From Burkholderiales bacterium (GTDB taxonomy: Bacteria > Pseudomonadota > Gammaproteobacteria > Burkholderiales > Burkholderiaceae_C), in the NCBI GenBank assembly GCA_016703325.1, contig JADJCH010000004.1:133492-197491 (forward strand): 64,000 nt of DNA, given 5' to 3'. Of the stretch, positions 8,177-16,895 are shown piece after piece; within the stretch, counting starts at the first letter, position 1; every line of letters starts with the position of its first letter. A program made the position numbers and the translations under genes. The notes beneath the pieces were generated by a model. It ran no database searches and was not told the DNA's origin. It saw only the letters and a list, made by a program, of their open reading frames with translations.

Positions 8177-9240
8177 GCAGCACCCGCCGCAGCCCCACCC
8201 CGCGCGCCGCGGAGCCGCGTGCACAGACGGATGCACCCCGTGAGCTGCTGCCCTGGCTGGCCGAGCCGCTGCGCCACACCCTGGCCACCCAGCAGGCCCA
8301 TGCGCTGCTGCTGCAGGCGCCGCCGGGGGTGGGGCAGTTCGACTTTGCGGTGGAACTGGCGCGTGCCTGGTTGTGCGAGACCCCTCAGGACCAGCGCCGG
8401 GTGCCGGGTCGGGAGGGCCTGGCCTGCGGGCACTGCAGCAGCTGCCACCTGGTGGACGAACGCAGCCATCCGGACCTGCGGCTGCTGGTCCCCGAGGCCT
8501 TGCGTGCCGAAGCCGGTCTCCCGGTCGAGGAGGGCGGGGGCGACGCCGAGGGTGAGGGCCGCAAACGCAAGCCCAGCCGGGAGATCAAGGTCGATCAAGT
8601 GCGTGCAGCGCTGGACTTTGCCGAACTCACCGCTGGCCGGGCACGCCTGAAGGTGCTGCTGTTGCACCCGGCCGAGGCAATGAATGCCGTGGCCGCCAAC
8701 GCCCTGCTGAAGACGCTGGAGGAGCCCGGTGCCCTGCGATTCGTGCTCAGCTGCGGCTCCACCGACAGCCTGCTGCCCACGATCCGCAGTCGGTGTCAGG
8801 CGGTGCGTTTGCTGCCGCCGGCGCGGGAACAGGCGCTGGTCTGGCTGCAGTCGCGGGGGGTGGGGGACGCACAGGAGGCGCAGGTGCTGCTGGACGCCTG
8901 TGGTGGCCGCCCGCTGGAGGCTCTGCAGCGCCAGCGCGAGGGGATGGACGCCCAGGCGTGGCGGCAGTTCCCGCAATGGGTCGCCAGCGGGCAGTCGGCC
9001 GCAGTGTCGGGCTGGCCCTTGCCGGTGCTGGTGGAGGCCCTGTCCAAACTCTGCCATGACCGCAGCCTGGTCAGTCTGGGACTGGCGCCGCGATATTTCA
9101 CCCGGTCGGAACTGGCAGCAGGAGACCTGGACCAACTCACGGCCTGGGCCGCACAGCTGCGCCGGCATGCCCGAGTGGCGGAGCATCCCTTCAGTGCAGG
9201 ACTGGCGGTGGAGGCGCTGATGCTGGGAGGGCGGTTCTGA
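8170..9240 (+). CDS. holB: DNA polymerase III subunit delta'
   Basis: 356 aa clamp-loader subunit. The degenerate P-loop position reads APPGVGQFDFA, consistent with delta' not hydrolysing ATP. A zinc-module-like CGHCSSC is at residues ~92-98, and SRC (in TIRSRCQAV) carries the arginine finger that acts on the neighbouring subunit. LLKTLEEPG is a further family motif. An acidic/basic insert (EEGGGDAEGEGRKRKPSRE) lies at ~118-138. Start ATG 8170 overlaps the tmk stop by 7 nt. Confidence 0.93.
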   Translation: MVSSTRRSPTPRAAEPRAQTDAPRELLPWLAEPLRHTLATQQAHALLLQAPPGVGQFDFAVELARAWLCETPQDQRRVPGREGLACGHCSSCHLVDERSHPDLRLLVPEALRAEAGLPVEEGGGDAEGEGRKRKPSREIKVDQVRAALDFAELTAGRARLKVLLLHPAEAMNAVAANALLKTLEEPGALRFVLSCGSTDSLLPTIRSRCQAVRLLPPAREQALVWLQSRGVGDAQEAQVLLDACGGRPLEALQRQREGMDAQAWRQFPQWVASGQSAAVSGWPLPVLVEALSKLCHDRSLVSLGLAPRYFTRSELAAGDLDQLTAWAAQLRRHARVAEHPFSAGLAVEALMLGGRF

Positions 9241-9413
9241 CGGGCCGTCGGCTGCTGCCAAAGCAGGGAAGTGAGGGGTCCGAAGGGTGCGCTTTGCACG
9301 TGACCAGAGGCACGCTGCCGATACACTGACGGTTTCGCAGCGCCGTTGGTTTTGCAGCGCTGTTGCGCTTCCTTGTAGATGGCGGCCCGTCCGACCCGCG
9401 ACCCTTGCCCGAG

Positions 9414-9803
9414 ATGAACGAACCCGTCCCCCGTACCCACCTGGCCTCCGGCGGCAGCTCCTCTGGCCGTCCCAGCGTGATCCAGCTGGTGTTTCGCGAA
9501 AAGGGGGCTCTGTATGCAGCCTACATCCCGCTGTTCGCCGAAGGGGGCCTGTTCGTGCCGACCACGCGGGAGTACCGCCTGGGCGAGGACGTCTACCTGC
9601 TGCTGACCCTGCCGGAAGACCCGCAGCGTTACCCGGTGGCCGGCAAGGTGGCCTGGGTGACGCCGCCCAACGCCTCCGGTGGCCGCACCCAGGGCGTCGG
9701 CGTGCGCTTTCCAGGTGACGAGAAGACCCGCGCGCTGCGGGTGCGCATTGAAGAGATGCTGGGCACCGCCATCCAGTCGGCCAAGCCCACCCAGACCATC
9801 TGA
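9414..9803 (+). CDS. pilZ: PilZ-domain protein (type IV pilus PilZ)
   Basis: 129 aa. Position directly after holB and before tatD is the conserved location of the type IV pilus assembly factor PilZ in beta- and gammaproteobacteria. Core features: a region starting with IQLVFREKGALYAAYIPLFAEGGLFVP, then VAGKVAWVTPPNA and GVGVRFPG. The c-di-GMP-binding RxxxR is not evident, as in true PilZ, which works by protein contacts (PilB, FimX) rather than by binding c-di-GMP. Start ATG 9414 chosen over an upstream TTG-type start. Confidence 0.88.
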   Translation: MNEPVPRTHLASGGSSSGRPSVIQLVFREKGALYAAYIPLFAEGGLFVPTTREYRLGEDVYLLLTLPEDPQRYPVAGKVAWVTPPNASGGRTQGVGVRFPGDEKTRALRVRIEEMLGTAIQSAKPTQTI

Positions 9804-9936
9804 CCTCCCTCCCCAGCAGCGGTTCGTGTCGCCCTCATCGAAGGGGCGCTGCCACCGGACCGGTCAGGCCGGATCCATGGCAGCGCTCGTTTGTCGATCG
9901 CGCTGGACTGCGGCACCTGCGCCACTTTGCTCCAAG

Positions 9937-10728
9937 ATGTACATCGACTCCCACTGTCACCTCAGCTTTCCGGAACTGACCTCCCAGGTCGAAGCCATCC
10001 GCGCCGCCATGGCTACAGCGCGGGTGGAGGCGGCACTGTGCATCTGCACCACCATCGAAGAGTTTCCCCGCGTGCATGCACTGGCGCAGCAGCACGACAA
10101 TTTCTGGGCCTCGGTGGGGGTTCATCCGGACAGCGAAGGGGTGCATGAACCGACGGTGGAGGAGCTGGTGACCCTCGGCCGGCTCGCGCGGGTGGTGGCG
10201 GTGGGAGAAACCGGGCTGGACTACTACCGCCTCAACGGCCGCAGCGTGGCAGACATGGAATGGCAGCGCGAGCGCCTGCGGGTGCATGTGCGTGCCGCCC
10301 GGCAGCTGGGCAAGCCCCTGGTGATCCACACCCGCAGTGCATCGGAGGACACCCTGCGCATCCTGCGCGAGGAAGGGGCTGATCAGGTGGGTGGCGTGTT
10401 CCATTGCTTCACCGAAACCCAGCAGGTGGCCGACGCCGCGTTGGAGATGGGCTTCCACATCTCGTTTTCAGGCATCCTGACCTTCCGCAACGCCCAGGAT
10501 CTGCGCGATGTCGCTCGGCGGGTGCCGCTGGAGCGCTGCCTGATCGAGACCGACAGCCCCTACCTGGCCCCGATGCCGCATCGCGGCAAACTCAATACCC
10601 CGGCACTGGTGCCCCATGTGGCGCAGGAGCTGGCCCGCATCAAAGGGCTGGATGTGGAAGAAATCGCAAAGGTGACGCGAAGCAACACCAGACGCCTGTT
10701 CAGTCTCGGCTTGTCCACAGCGGAGTAA
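9937..10728 (+). CDS. tatD: TatD-family metal-dependent deoxyribonuclease
   Basis: 263 aa TIM-barrel hydrolase. Metal ligands are visible as DSHCH at residues 4-8, the Glu in VGETGLDYYR, VIHTR, FHCFT and the late ETDSPYLAP. TatD/YcfH nucleases act 3'-5' on DNA and are linked to DNA repair; YcfH-type genes often follow holB-pilZ as here. Start ATG 9937 begins immediately before the first metal motif; upstream in-frame codons overlap nothing conserved. Confidence 0.93.
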   Translation: MYIDSHCHLSFPELTSQVEAIRAAMATARVEAALCICTTIEEFPRVHALAQQHDNFWASVGVHPDSEGVHEPTVEELVTLGRLARVVAVGETGLDYYRLNGRSVADMEWQRERLRVHVRAARQLGKPLVIHTRSASEDTLRILREEGADQVGGVFHCFTETQQVADAALEMGFHISFSGILTFRNAQDLRDVARRVPLERCLIETDSPYLAPMPHRGKLNTPALVPHVAQELARIKGLDVEEIAKVTRSNTRRLFSLGLSTAE

Positions 10729-10742
10729 AACCTGAGAGTTCA

Positions 10743-10761
10743 CTGGAGATTTGCACTCCAG
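10743..10761 (+). other. Hairpin after tatD
   Basis: CTGGAG and CTCCAG flank a 7-nt loop 15 nt after the tatD stop, with GTT/AAC able to extend the stem across a bulge. There is no U-tract, so terminator function is uncertain. Confidence 0.3.
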
Positions 10762-10966
10762 AACGTTGATTTCAAAGGAAAGTTTATTCATTGCTGGACC
10801 GGGATTGCAGTCATCCCGGGCATGCAGGGCGGGCCTCGGGTCCTGGTCGCTGACAGCCTTGTCAGACAGATTCCGACACGGTTTACCGCGGTCGCGCCAC
10901 TCGTCAGAGGTGGGTGAATTTTCTAAAGTGGGCTCCATCACGACACCCCAGCCTCAGGAGCCCGCC

Positions 10967-11179
10967 ATGAAGACCCACACCGCAGCCGATCCCTTCGCGA
11001 TCATGATGGACCCCGCCGCCGTGCTGCGCGCGGTGGAGCGTTCCGAGCGCCTGCAGCGCCTGCAGCGCCGGGTCTGCCGTCCGCTGGACAAGCCGCTGAT
11101 CCCGCGTGTGGTGGCCGATGCCCTGGCCTGGGATCAGGCGATCGACGACGAGCCGCTGGACGACGCCTGCGGCGAGTGA
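10967..11179 (+). CDS. Small hypothetical protein (70 aa)
   Basis: Unrecognised. Start ATG 10967 has a good ribosome-binding site (CAGGAG, 6 nt before). The protein is Ala/Arg/Leu-rich, with a basic amphipathic middle (RSERLQRLQRRVCRP) and an acidic C-terminus (DQAIDDEPLDDACGE). No signal peptide or membrane segment is seen. It is a free-standing unit between tatD and def, with its own ~240-bp upstream region. Confidence 0.6.
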   Translation: MKTHTAADPFAIMMDPAAVLRAVERSERLQRLQRRVCRPLDKPLIPRVVADALAWDQAIDDEPLDDACGE

Positions 11180-11263
11180 CCTTCGCCCATCTCGGGCCCG
11201 ACCGATAATCCGGCTCCAGCGACCGCCCTGCACCAGGGTGGCGCAGACGGAGACAAACGGCCG

Positions 11264-11800
11264 ATGGCCCTGCGAGACATCCTGAAGATGGGAGACCCGC
11301 GCCTGCTGCGGGTGGCCCGTCCTGTCGAACACTTCGACAGCCCTGAACTGCACGCGTTGATCGCCGATCTGCACGACACCATGCTTGCGGCAGGCGGCGT
11401 TGGCTTGGCCGCACCGCAAATCGGTGTGGACCTGGCCGTGGTGCTGTTCGGCTTCGAGCGCAGCGAGCGCTACCCGGACGCCCCAGCGGTGCCCCGGACC
11501 GTGCTGCTCAACCCCCGCATCACACCCCTTGGCGACGAGGAAGAGGAGGGCTGGGAAGGTTGCCTCTCCGTTCCCGGCCTGCGCGGCGTGGTGCCGCGGT
11601 TCCACCGCATCCGCTACAGCGGTTTCGATCCGTCGGGCCGAACCATCGAACGTGAGGCCGAGGGCTTCCATGCCCGGGTGGTGCAGCACGAATGCGACCA
11701 CCTGATCGGCAAGCTCTACCCGATGCGCATGCGCGATTTCCAGCGCTTTGGCTTCACCTCCGTGCTGTTCCCGGACCTGGAAGGGCAGCCGGATGACTGA
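11264..11800 (+). CDS. def: Peptide deformylase
   Basis: 178 aa. Removes the formyl group from nascent N-terminal Met. All three signatures are intact: GVGLAAPQ (45-52), EGCLS with metal ligand C100, and QHECDH with H142, E143 and H146. The usual neighbours fmt or rsmB are absent; instead the 3' end overlaps a ROK kinase gene by 8 nt. A second deformylase elsewhere in the genome is plausible. Confidence 0.95.
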   Translation: MALRDILKMGDPRLLRVARPVEHFDSPELHALIADLHDTMLAAGGVGLAAPQIGVDLAVVLFGFERSERYPDAPAVPRTVLLNPRITPLGDEEEEGWEGCLSVPGLRGVVPRFHRIRYSGFDPSGRTIEREAEGFHARVVQHECDHLIGKLYPMRMRDFQRFGFTSVLFPDLEGQPDD

Positions 11801-12767
11801 GGCTGCAGCGGCCGGAGCAGGGGTTGGGGTTGGGGTTGGGGTTGGGGTTGGGGTTGGGCGCCGGTTGCTGGGTGTCGACCTGGGCGGCACCAAGATCGAG
11901 GTGGCGCTGCTTGACCCTGTCGGGCAGGTGCTGATGCGCGAGCGCCGCCCCACACCCCAGGGCGACTATGCCGGCACACTGCAGGTGATTGCCGAGCTGG
12001 TGGGGCTGGCCGATGCGGCAGCGGATTCCGGTGAACGGCTGCCGCTGGGCATGGCGATCCCCGGAGCGGTGTCGACCCTGACCGGCCGTATCAAGAATGC
12101 CAACTCGGTGGTGCTCAACGGCCGTTCCCTGCAACAGGACCTGGAAGGCCTGCTGCGGCGGCCGGTGCGGCTGCAAAACGATGCCAACTGCCTGGCGGTG
12201 AGCGAGGCGGTGGACGGCGCCGGGGCGGGGGCGGAGCTGGTGCTGGGCGTCATCCTGGGCACCGGCACGGGCGCTGGCCTGGCCTGGCAGGGCCGGGTCT
12301 GGGGCGGGCGCAACCGGGTGGCCGGTGAATGGGGGCACAACCCGCTGCCCTGGGCGCGGGAGGACTGGCAGGAATGGCCGGGCCGGCCCTGCTGGTGCGG
12401 TCAGCAGGGGTGCATCGAAACCTGGGTCAGCGGCCCTGGCTGGGCCGAGGCCCATCGCGTCGAAACCGGGCAGGCCCTGACCAGCGAAGCCATCGTCAAC
12501 GCCATGCGCCAGGGCGACGCCGTGGCGCGGGCCAGCTTCAACCGCTGGGCGGACCGCCTGGCGCGCTCGCTGGCGCATGTGATCAACCTGCTGGACCCGG
12601 ACGTGATCGTGCTGGGCGGCGGGCTGAGCAACATCAGCGAACTCTACGAGGTGGTGCCGGCGCGCTGGTCCGCCCCGGTGTTTTCCGATGCAGTCCAGAC
12701 CGCGCTGCGGCCAGCGCTGCATGGCGACTCCTCCGGTGTGCGGGGAGCGGCGTGGTTGTGGCGATGA
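11793..12767 (+). CDS. ROK-family sugar kinase (fructokinase/glucokinase-like)
   Basis: 324 aa. ATP-binding DLGGTKIE near residue 30, sugar-site NDANCLAVSEA, GTGTGAGLA, and the ROK zinc site RPCWCGQQGCIETWVSG with the upstream GEWGH His. The CGxxGCxE pattern fits Mak/NagK-type hexokinases; exact substrate is not determinable. Residues ~9-21 are a Gly-Val repeat encoded by (GGGTTG)6, an insertion before the ROK fold. Start ATG 11793 overlaps the end of def by 8 nt, suggesting coupled translation. Confidence 0.85.
   Translation: MTEAAAAGAGVGVGVGVGVGVGRRLLGVDLGGTKIEVALLDPVGQVLMRERRPTPQGDYAGTLQVIAELVGLADAAADSGERLPLGMAIPGAVSTLTGRIKNANSVVLNGRSLQQDLEGLLRRPVRLQNDANCLAVSEAVDGAGAGAELVLGVILGTGTGAGLAWQGRVWGGRNRVAGEWGHNPLPWAREDWQEWPGRPCWCGQQGCIETWVSGPGWAEAHRVETGQALTSEAIVNAMRQGDAVARASFNRWADRLARSLAHVINLLDPDVIVLGGGLSNISELYEVVPARWSAPVFSDAVQTALRPALHGDSSGVRGAAWLWR
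11821..11856 (+). repeat. (GGGTTG)6 repeat at the 5' end of the ROK kinase gene
   Basis: Six perfect hexamers, 28 bp after the start codon, encode a Gly-Val run. The G-runs (GGGG separated by TT) are a textbook G-quadruplex-forming pattern on the coding strand and hence in the mRNA. Confidence 0.9.
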
Positions 12768-12813
12768 GGATCGGGCACGTACCTGCCCTGCAGGCTGCGC
12801 CGACACCGCAGGA

Positions 12814-13737
12814 TCAGGCGCCCGGCTTGCCGCCGCCCTGCTTGAGCAACGCCATCGCGGTGCCGATCAGCGCGGACACTTCGCCCATGTGCCCCGGAAC
12901 GATCATGGTGTTGTTCTTCTGTGCCAGCTGGCCATAGGCCTCCACGGCCTTCTCCGCCACCTTCAATTGCACCGCCTGCACGCCGCCGGGCTGCTCGATG
13001 GCGGCAGCGATCTTGCGGATTGCCTCGGCCGTGGCCTCGGCCACGGCGCTGATCGCCGCGGCTTCGCCCTGCGCCTTGTTGATCTCCGCCTGCTTGGCGC
13101 CCTCCGAGCGTGCAATGAAGGCTTCACGCTCGCCGGTGGCGATGTTGATCTGCTCCTGCCGGCGCCCTTCGGAGGCCGCGATCAGCGCCCGTTTGCCGCG
13201 CTCTGCGGTGATCTGCGCCTGCATCGCATGCAGGATCTCGGCCGGCGGCGTCAGGTCCTTGATCTCGTAGCGCAGCACCTTCACGCCCCAGTTCAGCGCG
13301 GCTTCATCGAGCGCACTGACCACCTGCGCGTTGATCATTTCGCGTTCCTCGAAGGTGCGGTCCAGCTCCATCCTGCCGATCACGCTGCGCAGCGTGGTCT
13401 GCGCCAGCTGGGTGATGGCCATCACGTAGTTGCTGCTGCCATAGCTGGCGCGCATCGGGTCGGTGACCTGGAAGTACAGGATGCCGTCCACCTGCAGCTG
13501 CGTGTTGTCCTTGGTGATGCAGACCTGACTGGGCACGTCCAGCGGAATCTCCTTGAGCGAGTGGCGGTAGGCCACCTGGTCGACGAAGGGGATGAGCAGG
13601 TTCAGTCCCGGCGCCAGCGTGGCGTTGAACTTGCCCAGGCGCTCCACCACCCAGGCATGCTGCTGCGGCACCACCTTGACCGATCGGGCCACGAACAGCG
13701 CGGCAATGACCAGGAAGATGAAGGCGACGATTTCCAT
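12814..13737 (-). CDS. qmcA: SPFH/stomatin-family membrane protein (QmcA-like)
   Basis: 307 aa. An N-terminal membrane helix (MEIVAFIFLVIAALFVARS) precedes the SPFH/Band 7 domain (VVPQQHAWVVERLGKF, GLNLLIPFVDQVAYRHSLKE), then a long Ala/Glu-rich coiled coil (~165-250). Stomatin homologues oligomerise in membrane microdomains and pair with NfeD partners. The gene directly follows the nfeD gene on the same strand. Start ATG 13737; the open frame extends upstream but family sequence begins here. Confidence 0.92.
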   Translation of the reverse strand: MEIVAFIFLVIAALFVARSVKVVPQQHAWVVERLGKFNATLAPGLNLLIPFVDQVAYRHSLKEIPLDVPSQVCITKDNTQLQVDGILYFQVTDPMRASYGSSNYVMAITQLAQTTLRSVIGRMELDRTFEEREMINAQVVSALDEAALNWGVKVLRYEIKDLTPPAEILHAMQAQITAERGKRALIAASEGRRQEQINIATGEREAFIARSEGAKQAEINKAQGEAAAISAVAEATAEAIRKIAAAIEQPGGVQAVQLKVAEKAVEAYGQLAQKNNTMIVPGHMGEVSALIGTAMALLKQGGGKPGA

Positions 13738-13762
13738 GAAGGCACTCCAGGGGAGCCAAGAA

Positions 13763-14197
13763 TCAAGAAGACGAGGGGCCCAGCAGCAGCTCGTTGCCGT
13801 CCAGCGCCCGGATGGTGAGGCGGCCGGTCTGCGCCGGAGCCGGGGCAGCCCAGCGGGCCTGCCACTGGGCGCCGCGGTAGTGCACCAGGGCGCGGCCCCG
13901 GGCATCCCAGGCGGTCACGTCCACCTGCTGGCCGATGTCCAGCAACAGGTCATGGTTGCTGCCGGTGGCCGGTTCGGCCGCCTGCAAGCGTCGGCGGTGC
14001 CAGTGCCAGGCCGCCACCGCGCCGCCGCCCACCAGCGCCGCGGCCACGAACTGTCCGCTCGGCCCGACCCCCAGATGACTGGCGATCGCTCCGCCGGCCA
14101 GGCCCAGTGCCACCATCAGCAGATAGAAGGTGCCTGTGACCAGTTCGGCCAGCACCGCGGCACCAACGGCGATCCACCACAGGATGGCAGGGGTCAC
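13763..14197 (-). CDS. NfeD-family membrane protein
   Basis: About 144 aa. Two to three hydrophobic segments at the N-terminus (ILWWIAVGAAVLAELVTGTFYLLMVALGLAGGAIA) followed by a small OB-fold C-terminal domain (IGQQVDVTAWDARGRALVHYRGAQWQAR). Short NfeD proteins are partners of stomatin-like proteins; qmcA starts 25 bp downstream. Start is GTG at 14197-14195 with a strong AAAGGAG 4-5 nt upstream; no ATG fits as well. Confidence 0.88.
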   Translation of the reverse strand: MTPAILWWIAVGAAVLAELVTGTFYLLMVALGLAGGAIASHLGVGPSGQFVAAALVGGGAVAAWHWHRRRLQAAEPATGSNHDLLLDIGQQVDVTAWDARGRALVHYRGAQWQARWAAPAPAQTGRLTIRALDGNELLLGPSSS

Positions 14198-14470
14198 GAT
14201 GGCTCCTTTCGTGGGGTTGCAACAGCCCGATGCCGTTGCACGCTCACCGGCACAGTGTAAGGGCGAGCCCTTCCAGGCGCTTTGACGTTCCACAGCGCAT
14301 CTTGGCGGCAACGGTTGTCAAGTGAGTGCCACGCTCTGGCCCTACACTGCGCGCCTTGTTGTGGCGGCCCGCACTGACGGGCTCCGATTGATGAATCCCG
14401 CCGAGGGGTTCCGTTTGGCCTCTTTGCCGCCTGGCCTTCCGGCCGTCCGGCCTTCCGACTGTTGTCCGAC

Positions 14471-16726
14471 ATGCAGCGCTTCCACTTTCCCATCGTCATC
14501 ATCGACGAGGACTTCCGCAGCGAAAACACCTCTGGCCTGGGCATCCGCGCCCTGGCTCAGGCGATCGAGAAGGAAGGCTTCGAGGTGCTGGGGGCCACCA
14601 GTTACGGTGATCTGAGCCAGTTCGCCCAGCAGCAAAGCCGCGCCAGCGCCTTCATCCTGTCGATTGACGACGAGGAGTTCACCCCCGGCCCCGAGCTGGA
14701 CCCGGCGGTGCTCAACCTGCGCAAGTTCATCGAGGAGATCCGCTTTCGCAACGCGGACATCCCGATCTACATCTACGGCGAGACGCGCACCAGCCAACAC
14801 ATTCCCAACGACATCCTGCGCGAGCTGCACGGCTTCATCCACATGTTCGAGGACACGCCGGAGTTCGTGGCGCGTCACATCATCCGCGAGGCCAAGAGCT
14901 ACCTGGACGGTCTGGCGCCACCTTTCTTCAAGGAGCTGATGGACTATGCCCAGGACGGCTCCTACAGCTGGCACTGCCCAGGCCATTCCGGCGGGGTCGC
15001 CTTCCTGAAGAGCCCGGTGGGCCAGATGTTCCACCAGTTCTTCGGTGAGAACATGCTGCGCGCGGACGTCTGCAACGCGGTGGAGGAACTCGGCCAGCTG
15101 CTGGACCACACCGGCCCGGTGGCGGCCAGCGAGCGCAATGCCGCGCGCATCTTCAACGCCGACCACTGCTTCTTCGTCACCAACGGCACCAGCACCTCCA
15201 ACAAGATGGTCTGGCACCACACGGTGGCCCCGGGCGACGTGGTGGTGGTGGACCGCAACTGCCACAAGTCCATCCTGCACTCGATCATCATGACCGGGGC
15301 CATCCCCGTGTTCATGACGCCCACGCGCAACCACTACGGCATCATCGGCCCGATCCCTCAAGCTGAGTTCACCCGCGAGGCCATCGAGGCCAAGATCGCG
15401 AAGAACCCGCTGCTGGCCGGTGTGGATCCAAAGGGCGTCAAGCCGCGCATCATGACGGTCACTCAGAGCACCTACGACGGCGTGCTCTACAACACCGAGA
15501 CCATCAAGCAGATGCTCGACGGCTGGATCGACACCCTGCATTTCGACGAGGCCTGGCTGCCGCACGCCGCCTTCCACAAGTTCTACGGCAGCTTCCACGC
15601 CATGGGGAAGAACCGCCCGCGGCCGAAGCAGGCGATGGTCTATGCCACCCAGTCCACCCACAAGCTGCTGGCCGGCATCAGCCAGGCCTCCCAGGTGCTG
15701 GTGCAGGACGCGCAGGAGCAGAAGCTCGACCGCCACCTCTTCAACGAGGCCTACCTGATGCACACCAGCACCTCGCCGCAGTACGCGATCATCGCGTCCT
15801 GCGACGTGGCTGCAGCCATGATGGAGCCGCCCGGCGGCACCGCGCTGGTGGAGGAGAGCCTGAAGGAGGCACTGGACTTTCGCCGTGCGATGCGCAAGGT
15901 GGACGAGGAGTTCGGCCACGACTGGTGGTTCAAGGTCTGGGGCCCGCAGGGCCTCGCGGTGGAGGGCATCGGCCGCGCCGACGGCTGGATCCTGCAGGCC
16001 AACGAGAGCTGGCACGGCTTCGGCGACCTGGCGCCGGGCTTCAACATGCTCGACCCGATCAAGTCCACCCTCATCACCCCGGGGCTGGATGTTTCTGGTT
16101 CCTTCGATGCCACCGGCATCCCCGCGGCCATCGTCTCCAAGTACCTGGCTGAACATGGCGTGGTGGTGGAGAAGACGGGGCTGTACTCCTTCTTCATCAT
16201 GTTCACCATCGGCATCACCAAGGGCCGTTGGAACACCCTGCTGACCGCGCTGCAGCAGTTCAAGGACGACTACGACCGCAACCAGCCGATCTGGCGCATC
16301 CTGCCGGAGTTTGCCGCCAAGTTCCCGATGTACGAGCGCATGGGCCTGCGTGACCTCTGCCAGAAGATCCACGAGGCCTATGCCGAGGGCGACATCGCCC
16401 GCCTGACCACCGAGGTCTACCTCTCGGACGTCGAGCCGGCCATGAAGCCCAGCGACGCCTACGCCCACATCGCCCACCGCAAGACCGAGCGGGTGGGCAT
16501 CGACGAGCTGGAGGGGCGCATCACCACCTCGCTGCTGACGCCCTACCCGCCGGGCATCCCGCTGCTGATCCCGGGTGAGCGCTTCAGCCGCAAGATCGTG
16601 GATTACCTGCGCTTTACCCGTCGCTTCAACGAACGTTTCCCCGGTTTCCACACCGACGTGCACGGGCTGGTGGAGGAGGACGTGGGTGAAGGCCGCAAAC
16701 GCTACTACGTGGACTGCGTGGCCTGA
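14471..16726 (+). CDS. Orn/Lys/Arg-family PLP decarboxylase
   Basis: 751 aa fold-type I, PLP-dependent decarboxylase of the large biodegradative type. An N-terminal receiver-like wing domain (PIVIIDEDFRSENTSGLG) precedes the catalytic core; the PLP Lys is in STHKLLAGISQASQV (~residue 397), with HFDEAWLPHAAFH and WHCPGHSGG also conserved. Such enzymes turn arginine, lysine or ornithine into the polyamine plus CO2, often for acid resistance. Substrate is not settled by sequence alone. ATG 14471 is preferred over the TTG at 14462. It is transcribed away from nfeD across a ~270-bp gap. Confidence 0.92.
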   Translation: MQRFHFPIVIIDEDFRSENTSGLGIRALAQAIEKEGFEVLGATSYGDLSQFAQQQSRASAFILSIDDEEFTPGPELDPAVLNLRKFIEEIRFRNADIPIYIYGETRTSQHIPNDILRELHGFIHMFEDTPEFVARHIIREAKSYLDGLAPPFFKELMDYAQDGSYSWHCPGHSGGVAFLKSPVGQMFHQFFGENMLRADVCNAVEELGQLLDHTGPVAASERNAARIFNADHCFFVTNGTSTSNKMVWHHTVAPGDVVVVDRNCHKSILHSIIMTGAIPVFMTPTRNHYGIIGPIPQAEFTREAIEAKIAKNPLLAGVDPKGVKPRIMTVTQSTYDGVLYNTETIKQMLDGWIDTLHFDEAWLPHAAFHKFYGSFHAMGKNRPRPKQAMVYATQSTHKLLAGISQASQVLVQDAQEQKLDRHLFNEAYLMHTSTSPQYAIIASCDVAAAMMEPPGGTALVEESLKEALDFRRAMRKVDEEFGHDWWFKVWGPQGLAVEGIGRADGWILQANESWHGFGDLAPGFNMLDPIKSTLITPGLDVSGSFDATGIPAAIVSKYLAEHGVVVEKTGLYSFFIMFTIGITKGRWNTLLTALQQFKDDYDRNQPIWRILPEFAAKFPMYERMGLRDLCQKIHEAYAEGDIARLTTEVYLSDVEPAMKPSDAYAHIAHRKTERVGIDELEGRITTSLLTPYPPGIPLLIPGERFSRKIVDYLRFTRRFNERFPGFHTDVHGLVEEDVGEGRKRYYVDCVA

Positions 16727-16895
16727 CCGGAGGGATCCCCTTGCACCGGGATCGTGACGGAGTGGGCGACGGGCACGCCCTTCGCTCAGGTTCGGGTTGA
16801 GCCAGCGCAGGGTCATCACCGGTCCGGAACGGGGCTGACACCCTGGGCGTGGCAACATTTCCACTTTCACCGCGGTATTCACCGGCCCACCTCCC

